Shown here: positions 56,837 through 64,000 of the stretch, in pieces
Numbering within the stretch: position 1 is the first letter of the stretch
Layout of the letters: each line of letters starts with the position of its first letter
Origin: Staphylococcus cohnii subsp. cohnii
GTDB lineage: Bacteria; Bacillota; Bacilli; Staphylococcales; Staphylococcaceae
NCBI RefSeq assembly: GCF_002902365.1
Contig: NZ_PPQC01000009.1
Location: 1-64,000, forward strand
DNA: 64,000 bases
Direction of reading: 5' to 3'
Notes under the pieces: generated by a model
Told to the model about the DNA's origin: nothing
Seen by the model: only the letters and a program-made list of their open reading frames with translations
Databases searched by the model: none
Position numbers and translations under genes: made by a program

Positions 56837-57166
56837 ATGTACAACTTAGAATATCATCAACTCGCGCAACACATTCATAAACTACTCAATTTAATTGAAA
56901 CATATAAATTTGCCATCGTTACTCAAAATAAAAAGAAACAACAATACAAACAAGATATTCAACAATTTATTGAAGACGAGCTTATCCTATTCTCAGATAT
57001 ATCCTTACAACGCTTTTCTTTACCACATTATAATTATTACCAATTTCTTTTAATACATGACCAGAATCCTATCGAAGAACTCACTATCGGCAATACAATT
57101 AAGTATCTTGATACCTTACAAAATCAATTATTAGAAACACACAAGTTATTACAAACATTTTTGTAA
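56837..57166 (+). CDS. Small soluble protein of unknown function, 109 aa
   Basis: A 109-residue protein rich in Gln, His, Leu and Lys, mostly helical by pattern, with no membrane span and no recognised domain. The ATG at 56837 follows AAAGGG; an in-frame GTG nine bases upstream is less favoured. It precedes the MurNAc operon in the same direction with 96 bases between, but the cre site and promoter in that gap suggest a separate transcript. Confidence 0.6.
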   Translation: MYNLEYHQLAQHIHKLLNLIETYKFAIVTQNKKKQQYKQDIQQFIEDELILFSDISLQRFSLPHYNYYQFLLIHDQNPIEELTIGNTIKYLDTLQNQLLETHKLLQTFL

Positions 57167-57229
57167 TAATATTTCAAAATGATATTTTTTAAAAATTAAA
57201 ATTGTAATACTTTTTCATGTATTGTAAAA

Positions 57230-57243
57230 TGAAATCGATTACA
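57230..57243 (+). promoter_or_regulatory. Cre site of the MurNAc operon
   Basis: TGAAATCGATTACA fits the core cre pattern TGWNANCGNTNWCA. It lies 20 bases upstream of the mupG start codon, which fits repression by CcpA when glucose is present. Confidence 0.7.
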
Positions 57244-57262
57244 GCAATATAGGAGTGATAAC

Positions 57263-58312
57263 ATGCATGGCTTTTCTATTTATTTAGGACAACCCATTGA
57301 TAAATCGTATATTAGACGAATGATTACTTTGGGATATACTACCATTTTCACATCTGTTCAAATTCCAGAGGAAGATGAAGCATCTAAATATCGCTATTTG
57401 GGAGAACTTTTAAATTATTTATCAGACAAACATCTTACGTATATGATTGATATCAATCCTACATTGCTGAATCATTCTTTTTATGAATTCTTGCAATCAT
57501 ATCATCATGCTCAATTTATGATTCGTATTGATCACAGTACTTCTATAGAAATTATTAATGACATCATTCAACACGGTTTTGATTGTTGCTTAAATGCAAG
57601 CATACTTTCCGAATCGCTACTTCAACAACTCTATGAAAAACTCGAAGACTTTACGCATTTATGTTACTGCCATAATTATTACCCACGTCCAGATACAGGT
57701 TTAACAACTGAATTTGTTCATCATCAAAACTCACTAATTTTAAAGTATAATCCAAACGCAACAATTTTCGGTTTTATCACAGGTACAACAAAGCGTGGGC
57801 CTTTATTTAAAGGTTTACCGACTATAGAATCAACGAGAACAAAACACCCTATTGAGAGTGCACAACTACTATTAGATCACCAGACAACACAAATTTTGAT
57901 TGGCGATTCTAAACTTAATACGCCATTAGACGAACAATTAATGAATGCATTGTGTCATAGAACATTCACACTCACAGTTGATTTATTTGATACTCAAGCG
58001 ACTTCTATATTACAGCAAACGCACACTGTACGCCCAGACAATCCACAAGCTGTAATTCGATCGCAAGAAGCTAGACACTATTGTACAAGTGAAATGAATG
58101 CTTATAATACGACAAATCGTGACACGGGTACTGTGACAATTGACAATAAACTGAACGGACGTTATCAAGGAGAATTACAACTCTTAAAAGCTGACTTACC
58201 AGCGCATCCTCATGTTAATGTTATAGGTAAAATTTGTGAGTCTGAGCGCAGATTGATTCATTGTATGAAGCCAAATGATACATTTAAATTTATTATTAAA
58301 ACAAGGGAGTAG
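57263..58312 (+). CDS. mupG: MupG, 6-phospho-N-acetylmuramidase
   Basis: A 349-residue protein of the DUF871/MupG family with an N-terminal TIM barrel (FSIYLGQPIDKSYIRRMITL at the start) and a C-terminal cyclophilin-like domain. In S. aureus it cleaves the disaccharide MurNAc-6-phosphate-GlcNAc taken up by the MurP PTS. LGRP-type CHNYYPRPDTGLTTEFV and GFITGTTKRGP are visible family segments. It opens the four-gene operon and is 6 bases from murQ. Confidence 0.9.
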   Translation: MHGFSIYLGQPIDKSYIRRMITLGYTTIFTSVQIPEEDEASKYRYLGELLNYLSDKHLTYMIDINPTLLNHSFYEFLQSYHHAQFMIRIDHSTSIEIINDIIQHGFDCCLNASILSESLLQQLYEKLEDFTHLCYCHNYYPRPDTGLTTEFVHHQNSLILKYNPNATIFGFITGTTKRGPLFKGLPTIESTRTKHPIESAQLLLDHQTTQILIGDSKLNTPLDEQLMNALCHRTFTLTVDLFDTQATSILQQTHTVRPDNPQAVIRSQEARHYCTSEMNAYNTTNRDTGTVTIDNKLNGRYQGELQLLKADLPAHPHVNVIGKICESERRLIHCMKPNDTFKFIIKTRE

Positions 58313-58318
58313 AAATGA

Positions 58319-59206
58319 ATGAGTGATTTAACTACTGAATCTAGAAATAAAGCTACAATGCATTTAGATGAAATGTCTATTACAGAAATTCTTAAAACAA
58401 TGAATGATGAAGACCAAAAGGTTCCTCAACAAATTAGAAAAGTCATACCAGAATTGGCTAAAGTCATAGAAATCACGACAAAACAATTTAGAGCTGGTGG
58501 TCGAATAATTTATATGGGGGCTGGAACGAGTGGAAGATTAGGTGTACTAGATGCTGCCGAATGTATCCCCACTTTCAATACGTCCCCAGATGAAGTCATT
58601 GGATTAATTGCAGGCGGTCAGAGAGCAATGACAGTTGCTGTTGAAGGTGCTGAAGATAGTACTTCTTTGGCAGAAGAAGATTTACATCATATTCACCTTA
58701 ATGAAAAAGATGTTGTAATCGGTATCGCTGCAAGTGGTAATACACCTTATGTTATCGGAGGATTAAAATATGCAAATAGCATTGGTGCACATACCGTTTC
58801 AATTGCATGCAATACCAATACTAAAATAAGTAAAATAGCTACAAAAGCAATTGAAGTTAATGTAGGCCCGGAAGTATTAACAGGTTCCACTAGATTAAAA
58901 TCAGGAACAGCACAAAAATTGATACTTAATATGATTTCAACTATCACAATGGTTGGTGCCGGTAAAGTATACGATAATCTCATGGTCGATGTAAAAGCTA
59001 CAAACCAAAAATTAATTGACCGCTCTATACGCATCGTACAAGATATCTGTGACACATCATATCAGCAATCTGAGAAGTTATATAATGCTGCAGACCATAA
59101 CCTTAAAGTTGCTATCGTTATGCATATGTGTGAAACATCAAAAGAAGACGCAAAACAGCGCTTAGACAATAATAATCACATCGTTAAGCAAGCAATCAGA
59201 GATTAA
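58319..59206 (+). CDS. murQ: MurQ, N-acetylmuramic acid 6-phosphate etherase
   Basis: A 295-residue SIS-domain enzyme. It removes the lactyl group from MurNAc-6P to give GlcNAc-6P, for peptidoglycan recycling. The SIS motif [21 protein letters not shown] is near residue 60, and [27 protein letters not shown] and the later [21 protein letters not shown] match MurQ. It follows mupG closely. Confidence 0.95.
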   Translation: MSDLTTESRNKATMHLDEMSITEILKTMNDEDQKVPQQIRKVIPELAKVIEITTKQFRAGGRIIYMGAGTSGRLGVLDAAECIPTFNTSPDEVIGLIAGGQRAMTVAVEGAEDSTSLAEEDLHHIHLNEKDVVIGIAASGNTPYVIGGLKYANSIGAHTVSIACNTNTKISKIATKAIEVNVGPEVLTGSTRLKSGTAQKLILNMISTITMVGAGKVYDNLMVDVKATNQKLIDRSIRIVQDICDTSYQQSEKLYNAADHNLKVAIVMHMCETSKEDAKQRLDNNNHIVKQAIRD

Positions 59207-59250
59207 ACCAAATACTTAAAATAATTTATGTATACTAGGAGGGTTTTACG

Positions 59251-60690
59251 ATGTCTAAAGAACAAAAACTTGCAGAAAACATTGTAAATGCAGTTGGCGG
59301 TTTAGAGAACATGGAAAATGTTATAAATTGCATGACGCGCGTTAGAATTAAAGTGCACGATGAAAACAAAGTTGACTATGATAAATTAAAATCTACTAAC
59401 GGCGTTATGGGTGTGGTCAAAGACGACCGTGTGCAAGTGGTCGTTGGGCCTGGCACAGTTAATAAAGTAGCTGATCATATATCTGAAATGAGTGGTGTGC
59501 GTTTAGGTGAAACCATTCCACACCAAGATAAAAATTATAAAGCTGAAACTGAATCAAGAGCTAAAGAAAACAAGGCAGCTTTTCAAAGCAAGCAAAAACG
59601 CGGTAAGTTCAATAAACTTTTAAAAACAATCGCAAATATATTTATCCCATTGATTCCAGCATTTATTGGCGCAGGTTTAATTGGTGGTATTGGTGCAGTT
59701 TTAAGCAATTTACTTGCGGCCGAGGTTATATCAGGTGCTTGGATTACGCAACTTGTCACTGTTTTTAATGTAATTAAAGATGGTATGTTAGCTTATTTAG
59801 CAATCTTCACTGGTATAAACGCTGCAAAAGAATTTGGTGCAACACCAGGTTTAGGTGGCGTTATTGGTGGGACAACGTTATTAACAGGTTTAACAGAAGA
59901 AAATATGATTACTAATATTTTCACAGGTGAACCTTTACAAGCAGGACAAGGTGGTATAATAGGTGTTATCTTTGCAGTTTGGTTATTGAGTCTCGTAGAA
60001 AAGAGATTACATAAAATTGTACCAAATGCCATAGATATCATCGTAACACCCACGATCACTTTATTCGTTATCGGCTTATCAACGATCTTTATCATTATGC
60101 CATTAGCTGGCTTTGTTTCTGATGGTTTAGTATCCGTAGTAAATGGCGTTATTGATATCGGTGGTGTTTTTAGCGGCTTCATCATTGGTGCTTTCTTCCT
60201 ACCATTAGTTATGTTAGGATTACATCATATATTTACGCCTATTCATATTGAGATGATTAATCAATCCGGTGCTACTTACTTATTACCTATTGCTGCCATG
60301 GCAGGAGCAGGACAAGTTGGTGCCGCATTAGCACTTTGGGTAAGATGTAAGAAAAATACTACTTTGAGAAATGCAATTAAAGGTGCACTTCCTGTTGGTT
60401 TCCTCGGTATTGGTGAACCTTTAATTTATGGGGTTACGTTACCTCTTGGCAGACCATTCTTTACAGCATGTATTGGTGGTGGTATTGGCGGCGCAGTAGT
60501 TGGTGGTATCGGACACATCGGTGCCAATGCTATTGGACCAAGTGGTATTTCATTGTTACCTTTGATTTCAGATCATATGTACTTAGGATATATTGCAGGA
60601 TTAATCGCTGCTTACATTGGTGGTTTCCTCTTCACCTTCTTTTTAGGTACAACAAAATCAATGAGAGAATCTGATAACTTAGGTGGTTAA
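59251..60690 (+). CDS. murP: MurP, PTS EIIBC for N-acetylmuramic acid
   Basis: A 479-residue PTS permease. The EIIB domain at the N-terminus has the phosphorylated Cys in [10 protein letters not shown] near residue 27; then a linker with many charged residues, and the EIIC domain with about ten spans including [15 protein letters not shown]. There is no EIIA domain, so a general EIIA (Crr-type) is needed. Its position after murQ supports MurNAc or MurNAc-GlcNAc as substrate. It starts 44 bases after murQ with AGGAGGG. Confidence 0.92.
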   Translation: MSKEQKLAENIVNAVGGLENMENVINCMTRVRIKVHDENKVDYDKLKSTNGVMGVVKDDRVQVVVGPGTVNKVADHISEMSGVRLGETIPHQDKNYKAETESRAKENKAAFQSKQKRGKFNKLLKTIANIFIPLIPAFIGAGLIGGIGAVLSNLLAAEVISGAWITQLVTVFNVIKDGMLAYLAIFTGINAAKEFGATPGLGGVIGGTTLLTGLTEENMITNIFTGEPLQAGQGGIIGVIFAVWLLSLVEKRLHKIVPNAIDIIVTPTITLFVIGLSTIFIIMPLAGFVSDGLVSVVNGVIDIGGVFSGFIIGAFFLPLVMLGLHHIFTPIHIEMINQSGATYLLPIAAMAGAGQVGAALALWVRCKKNTTLRNAIKGALPVGFLGIGEPLIYGVTLPLGRPFFTACIGGGIGGAVVGGIGHIGANAIGPSGISLLPLISDHMYLGYIAGLIAAYIGGFLFTFFLGTTKSMRESDNLGG

Positions 60691-60693
60691 ACT

Positions 60694-61569
60694 ATGACCA
60701 ACGTACTTTATAAAATTGATAACATTTATGAAACTTTTACAAAAAGTGAAAAGAAAATTGCTGATTTTATTTTAAATGAACCGCATCGTATTATTAATAT
60801 GTCTGTCCAAGACCTTTCTAATGAAATTAATACAAGTACTGCTTCAATTGTACGTTTTAGCAAGAAAATCACAGAAAAAGGCTTTCAAGAACTTAAAATT
60901 ACAATTTCACGTTATTTGCCTGAAGATGCAATTAACAATAATCATATGGAATTAATTGATAATGAATCAGTCGATATTATCAAATCTAAAATGTTAGCTA
61001 GAGCAACCGATACAATGAGTTGTGTTGCGTCACAAATTGAGCAACATAACATCGATGATATCTGCGATACATTGAAACATGCGCGTACTATATTCTTATT
61101 TGGTTATGGTGCATCACTCGTCATTGTCACAGATTTATATCAAAAATTGTCTCGCATCGGTTTAAATGTGCGCTTAATACAAGAAACGCATTTATTAATG
61201 ACTACCATGGCTACACATGATGAACAAGATTGTATTATTTTCGTGACCAATCAGGGTAGTCATAGTGAAATGCAATCTATGGCAAAAGTTGCTACAGACT
61301 ATAATATACCTATCATTACGATCTCAAGCTCGAACAATAATCCTGTAGCTAAAGTTTCTGATTATACTTTAATTTATGGTCAAACAGATGAGAATGAACT
61401 ACGCATGGCCGCAACAACGTCTTTGTTTGCGCAACTTTTTACTGTAGATATACTGTATTATCGATTTATTGCTTTAAATTATCAACGCTCATTGGATTCA
61501 ATCACACAGTCCAAAATGGCACTTGATAATTATCGAAAACATTTATCAAAAATCCAATTTAAACACTAA
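60694..61569 (+). CDS. murR: MurR, RpiR-family transcriptional regulator
   Basis: A 291-residue regulator with an N-terminal HTH_6 domain (SVQDLSNEINTSTASIVRFS) and a C-terminal SIS sugar-phosphate domain (FLFGYGASLVIVTDLYQKL and FVTNQGSHSEMQ). It lies three bases after murP and probably senses MurNAc-6P to control the operon, as the E. coli and S. aureus MurR proteins do. Confidence 0.9.
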   Translation: MTNVLYKIDNIYETFTKSEKKIADFILNEPHRIINMSVQDLSNEINTSTASIVRFSKKITEKGFQELKITISRYLPEDAINNNHMELIDNESVDIIKSKMLARATDTMSCVASQIEQHNIDDICDTLKHARTIFLFGYGASLVIVTDLYQKLSRIGLNVRLIQETHLLMTTMATHDEQDCIIFVTNQGSHSEMQSMAKVATDYNIPIITISSSNNNPVAKVSDYTLIYGQTDENELRMAATTSLFAQLFTVDILYYRFIALNYQRSLDSITQSKMALDNYRKHLSKIQFKH

Positions 61570-61608
61570 AACAATGCTAATATTACTTTTTAAATAACAT
61601 AATAAACA

Positions 61609-61656
61609 AGAACGACATAGAAATCGCATTTTTATAAAGGATTTCTATGTCGTTCT
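61609..61656 (+). terminator. Terminator of the mupG-murR operon
   Basis: AGAACGACATAGAAATC and GATTTCTATGTCGTTCT pair perfectly over 17 bp, followed by C and a long T-run. It also lies just beyond the end of phoA from the other side. Confidence 0.92.
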
Positions 61657-61697
61657 CTTTTTTAATCTAGCCTTAACATTATTTGTTTATTACATCA

Positions 61698-63137
61698 TTA
61701 CTTTACATCTTTTTGGAAAAAGTCGAAAATATTTTTGGCATTATCTGTATTATCAATATTTCCTTTAAATTTATCACTACCAGGACCATATGCATAAGTA
61801 TTTACATCTTCTCCCGTATGGCCATTTGTAGTCCAACCAGTATGAGATTCGTCATTAATCGGTTTTTGTACTGCATCTTGAACTTTTTGTAATTGACTTT
61901 CATATGCTTTTTCGTCTTTTTTAAGGTCTTTAAGTTTTTTAGCTTCATCTTTTATTTTATTAATTTGATCTTGTGAAACTTCGAAACCATAGCCGTCTTT
62001 AATCACTTTCTCCACGTTTTTACCCTTGCTGATTTCTTCAGTCATATATTTACCTGAATGTTTCATTTGGTGAATAGCATCTGGATTCCAAACATAATCT
62101 TTACCTTTCGCTATAGACATACCACCTGTAGAATGATCTGCAGTGGCTACCACAAGCGTATCTGGATTCTCTTTTGCGTAATTCATAGCATATTCAAATG
62201 ATTTTTCAAATCCAGACATTTCAGACATTACCCCTGTTACATCATTTGGATGTCCAGATTTATCAATAGAAGCGCCTTCTACCATTAAAAAGAACCCTTT
62301 GTCGTTTTGTTTTAATTTGTTTACAGCACTATCTGTCATATCCACTAATTTCGGATTTTTATCTGGTGCATCTATCTCTAATGGCATATCATTATCTGCA
62401 AATAATCCTAATATTTGTTTACTTTTAGAGTTTTGTAGTTCATTTTTATTAGTAACTACATCGTAACCATCTTTTTTAAATTTATTTTTTAAGTTGCCGT
62501 TATCTTTACCGAAATACTCAGCGCCCCCGCCCAGTAGTACATCTACTTTATGTTTGCCATTAATTTTGTCATTGTAAAATTGTTTAGCAATTTCATCCTT
62601 TTTATCACGATCATCTACATGTGAAGCGTATGCAGCAGGTGTAGCATCTGTAATTTCAGCAGTAGATACTAGACCAGTTGATTTACCATTTTCCTTAGCT
62701 TGTTCTAAAACTGTTTTAACATTGTTTTTATTGGCATCGACACCAATAGCACCATTATATGTTTTTTGTCCTGAACTAAATGCGGTTGCACCGGCTGCAG
62801 AATCAGTAACATTCTCTTTTGGATCATTTGGATTTGTACGCTGACTACCTATTAGATATTTATCAAAAGCGGTTTGATCCATTTCTTTAGTATCTGGATT
62901 ATCTGCAAAATAGCGATAAGCAGCATTATACGAAGGTCCCATACCATCACCAACTAAAAAGATGACGTTTTTAGGGTTTTTTGTATTGCCCATGTAAGCT
63001 ACATCAGAATTCTGATTTGAATCTTTAGTTTCATCTTTTTTCCCTGATGCATAAATCCCTTGTCCACTCCCTAATGATGAACCGGCAATAATTGTACCTG
63101 CAATTGTAGCAATAGCTAGTTTATTAAGTATTTTCAT
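61698..63137 (-). CDS. phoA: Secreted alkaline phosphatase
   Basis: A 479-residue secreted alkaline phosphatase with an N-terminal signal peptide (KLAIATIAGTIIAGSSL, cut near residue 30). NVIFLVGDGMG has the metal-binding Asp, VTDSAAGATAFSSG the nucleophile serine, MVEGASIDKSGHPND and VATADHSTGGM further metal ligands. It frees phosphate from organic phosphates outside the cell. An insertion-like Lys-rich helix stretch is present at about 385-430. GGAG precedes its ATG. The staphylococcal symbol may be phoB. Confidence 0.93.
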   Translation of the reverse strand: MKILNKLAIATIAGTIIAGSSLGSGQGIYASGKKDETKDSNQNSDVAYMGNTKNPKNVIFLVGDGMGPSYNAAYRYFADNPDTKEMDQTAFDKYLIGSQRTNPNDPKENVTDSAAGATAFSSGQKTYNGAIGVDANKNNVKTVLEQAKENGKSTGLVSTAEITDATPAAYASHVDDRDKKDEIAKQFYNDKINGKHKVDVLLGGGAEYFGKDNGNLKNKFKKDGYDVVTNKNELQNSKSKQILGLFADNDMPLEIDAPDKNPKLVDMTDSAVNKLKQNDKGFFLMVEGASIDKSGHPNDVTGVMSEMSGFEKSFEYAMNYAKENPDTLVVATADHSTGGMSIAKGKDYVWNPDAIHQMKHSGKYMTEEISKGKNVEKVIKDGYGFEVSQDQINKIKDEAKKLKDLKKDEKAYESQLQKVQDAVQKPINDESHTGWTTNGHTGEDVNTYAYGPGSDKFKGNIDNTDNAKNIFDFFQKDVK

Positions 63138-63272
63138 ATAATAACTCCTTTAAATATGTATTATGACTTCAGCTTTATTCTAAAGCAGGAGTTTTGAGTG
63201 AGTATTTTTATATTGTTAATTTTTTGTAAAACATTAGTGTAATCATACTTACGATATTGTCGATAACAAAAT

Positions 63273-63312
63273 AAGCCATAAATGATACAAGTAAATGCAT
63301 CATTTATGGCTT
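63273..63312 (-). terminator. Terminator of the APC permease gene
   Basis: AAGCCATAAATGAT and ATCATTTATGGCTT pair perfectly over 14 bp with T-rich flanks; 52 bases beyond the permease stop. Confidence 0.85.
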
Positions 63313-63363
63313 TTTTAAAGTAGATTGTAAAACAGCCTACTGTTTTACGTTTTGCTTTATTAT

Positions 63364-64000
63364 TTAAATTTGCTGATCATCACTTAATTTATGATAGCCT
63401 TTCAAGTAATAGAACAATGTCATACAACCTAAGAATACGATACCAATAACAACTGAAACAACTGTTTCTTTATTAAATAACATGCCTATTAACACCATGA
63501 TAAAGAACGCCATTGTAATATAATTTGTTATTGCACCGCCTGGCATTTTAAACGGATGATTCTTGATTTCTTCACTGTGATTCTTTCTGAATCTTAAATG
63601 ACTAATTAATATCATAAACCACGGTACCATACCTGGTAAAATTGAGGCACTGTATACATAAACAAAAATGCTGTCCGCACCTTTAATGAATAAAGGCAAA
63701 ATAACATTCAATAATGCGCCAATTAAAATACCGATTGCGATTGCAGTTACTGTCCAAATAGGAACACCATTTTTCATAACTTTACGGAAAAACTTAGGTA
63801 ACATTCCTTTTTGCGATAAGTTCAACGTCATTCGACTAGCACTAAATATACCAGAGTTACATCCAGACATCGCTGCCGTTAAAACTACAAAGTTAATGAG
63901 TCCTGCTGCAAATGTAATACCTACTTTTGCAAATGTTGCAACGAATGGACTGCCGATATTTCCTAATTCATCCCAAGGATAAACAGTTACAATAACGAAG
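63364..64000 (-). CDS. APC amino acid permease, CycA-like (partial)
   Basis: The C-terminal part of an APC-family transporter; the frame stays open to the window edge at 64000 and the true start is outside. About 212 residues are seen, including YPWDELGNIGSPFVATFAKV, AAMSGCNSGIFSASRM and LRFRKNHSEE. The pattern resembles D-serine/D-alanine/glycine transporters of the CycA/AapA group. An internal ATG at 63870 is not the start because coding sequence with conserved residues continues beyond it. Confidence 0.88.
   Translation of the reverse strand, partial: FVIVTVYPWDELGNIGSPFVATFAKVGITFAAGLINFVVLTAAMSGCNSGIFSASRMTLNLSQKGMLPKFFRKVMKNGVPIWTVTAIAIGILIGALLNVILPLFIKGADSIFVYVYSASILPGMVPWFMILISHLRFRKNHSEEIKNHPFKMPGGAITNYITMAFFIMVLIGMLFNKETVVSVVIGIVFLGCMTLFYYLKGYHKLSDDQQI

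Overview
The window is an AT-rich chromosomal segment of a Staphylococcus, probably a coagulase-negative species. The genus call rests on a dense set of staphylococcal genes in an order close to the S. aureus chromosome as I remember it: RND pump, femX, marR/MFS, sarV, moa-moe-mob, mod, fdhD, bioY, fhuD2, sarR, ssaA, nhaC, ssaA-like, fdhA, lcpC, suhB. I cannot fix the species. Departures from the S. aureus layout are a galR-galK-galE-galT operon between modA and fdhD, no urease genes beside sarR, and a mupG-murQ-murP-murR operon next to phoA.

Layout. 0-10 kb: AEC permease, small proteins, an RND pump, FemX (first glycine of the lipid II interpeptide), a VOC protein, and a MarR/MFS pair. 10-20 kb: SarV, then almost the whole molybdenum cofactor pathway (moaA mobA moaD moaE mobB moeA, divergent moaC, then moaB moeB), a metallo-hydrolase, and the molybdate importer modABC. 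20-28 kb: Leloir galactose operon with its LacI-type repressor, fdhD, GNAT, and bioY with a BirA-type operator. 28-35 kb: Fur-controlled FhuD2, an acyl-CoA-dehydrogenase-like flavoprotein divergent from a four-gene amino-acid-type ABC importer, an orphan PTS IIC protein, SarR. 35-45 kb: two decayed IS1182/IS1272-type elements, an LLM flavoprotein, two CHAP hydrolases with WalR-type boxes, NhaC plus an opine-dehydrogenase-family protein, and a YkkC/YkkD-type SMR pair. 45-55 kb: 2-hydroxyacid dehydrogenase, FAD monooxygenase, glucosaminidase, fdhA with its DUF1641 partner, LcpC, inositol-phosphatase-family protein. 55-64 kb: HTH regulator, CPBP protease, MurNAc recycling operon with a cre site, alkaline phosphatase, and an APC transporter cut by the window edge.

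How the parts work together. ModABC brings in molybdate; Moa/Moe/Mob proteins build the cofactor; FdhD activates formate dehydrogenase; FdhA is a likely client enzyme. A second theme is the cell wall: FemX, two CHAP endopeptidases, a glucosaminidase, LcpC and MurNAc-6P recycling. The clearest unexpected structure is that both IS remnants sit between imperfect direct repeats of 28 and 32 bp that are each a small stem-loop, which suggests duplication of a hairpin target. I saw no tRNA, rRNA, CRISPR array or prophage. Starts were moved to internal codons where a Shine-Dalgarno sequence favoured them.
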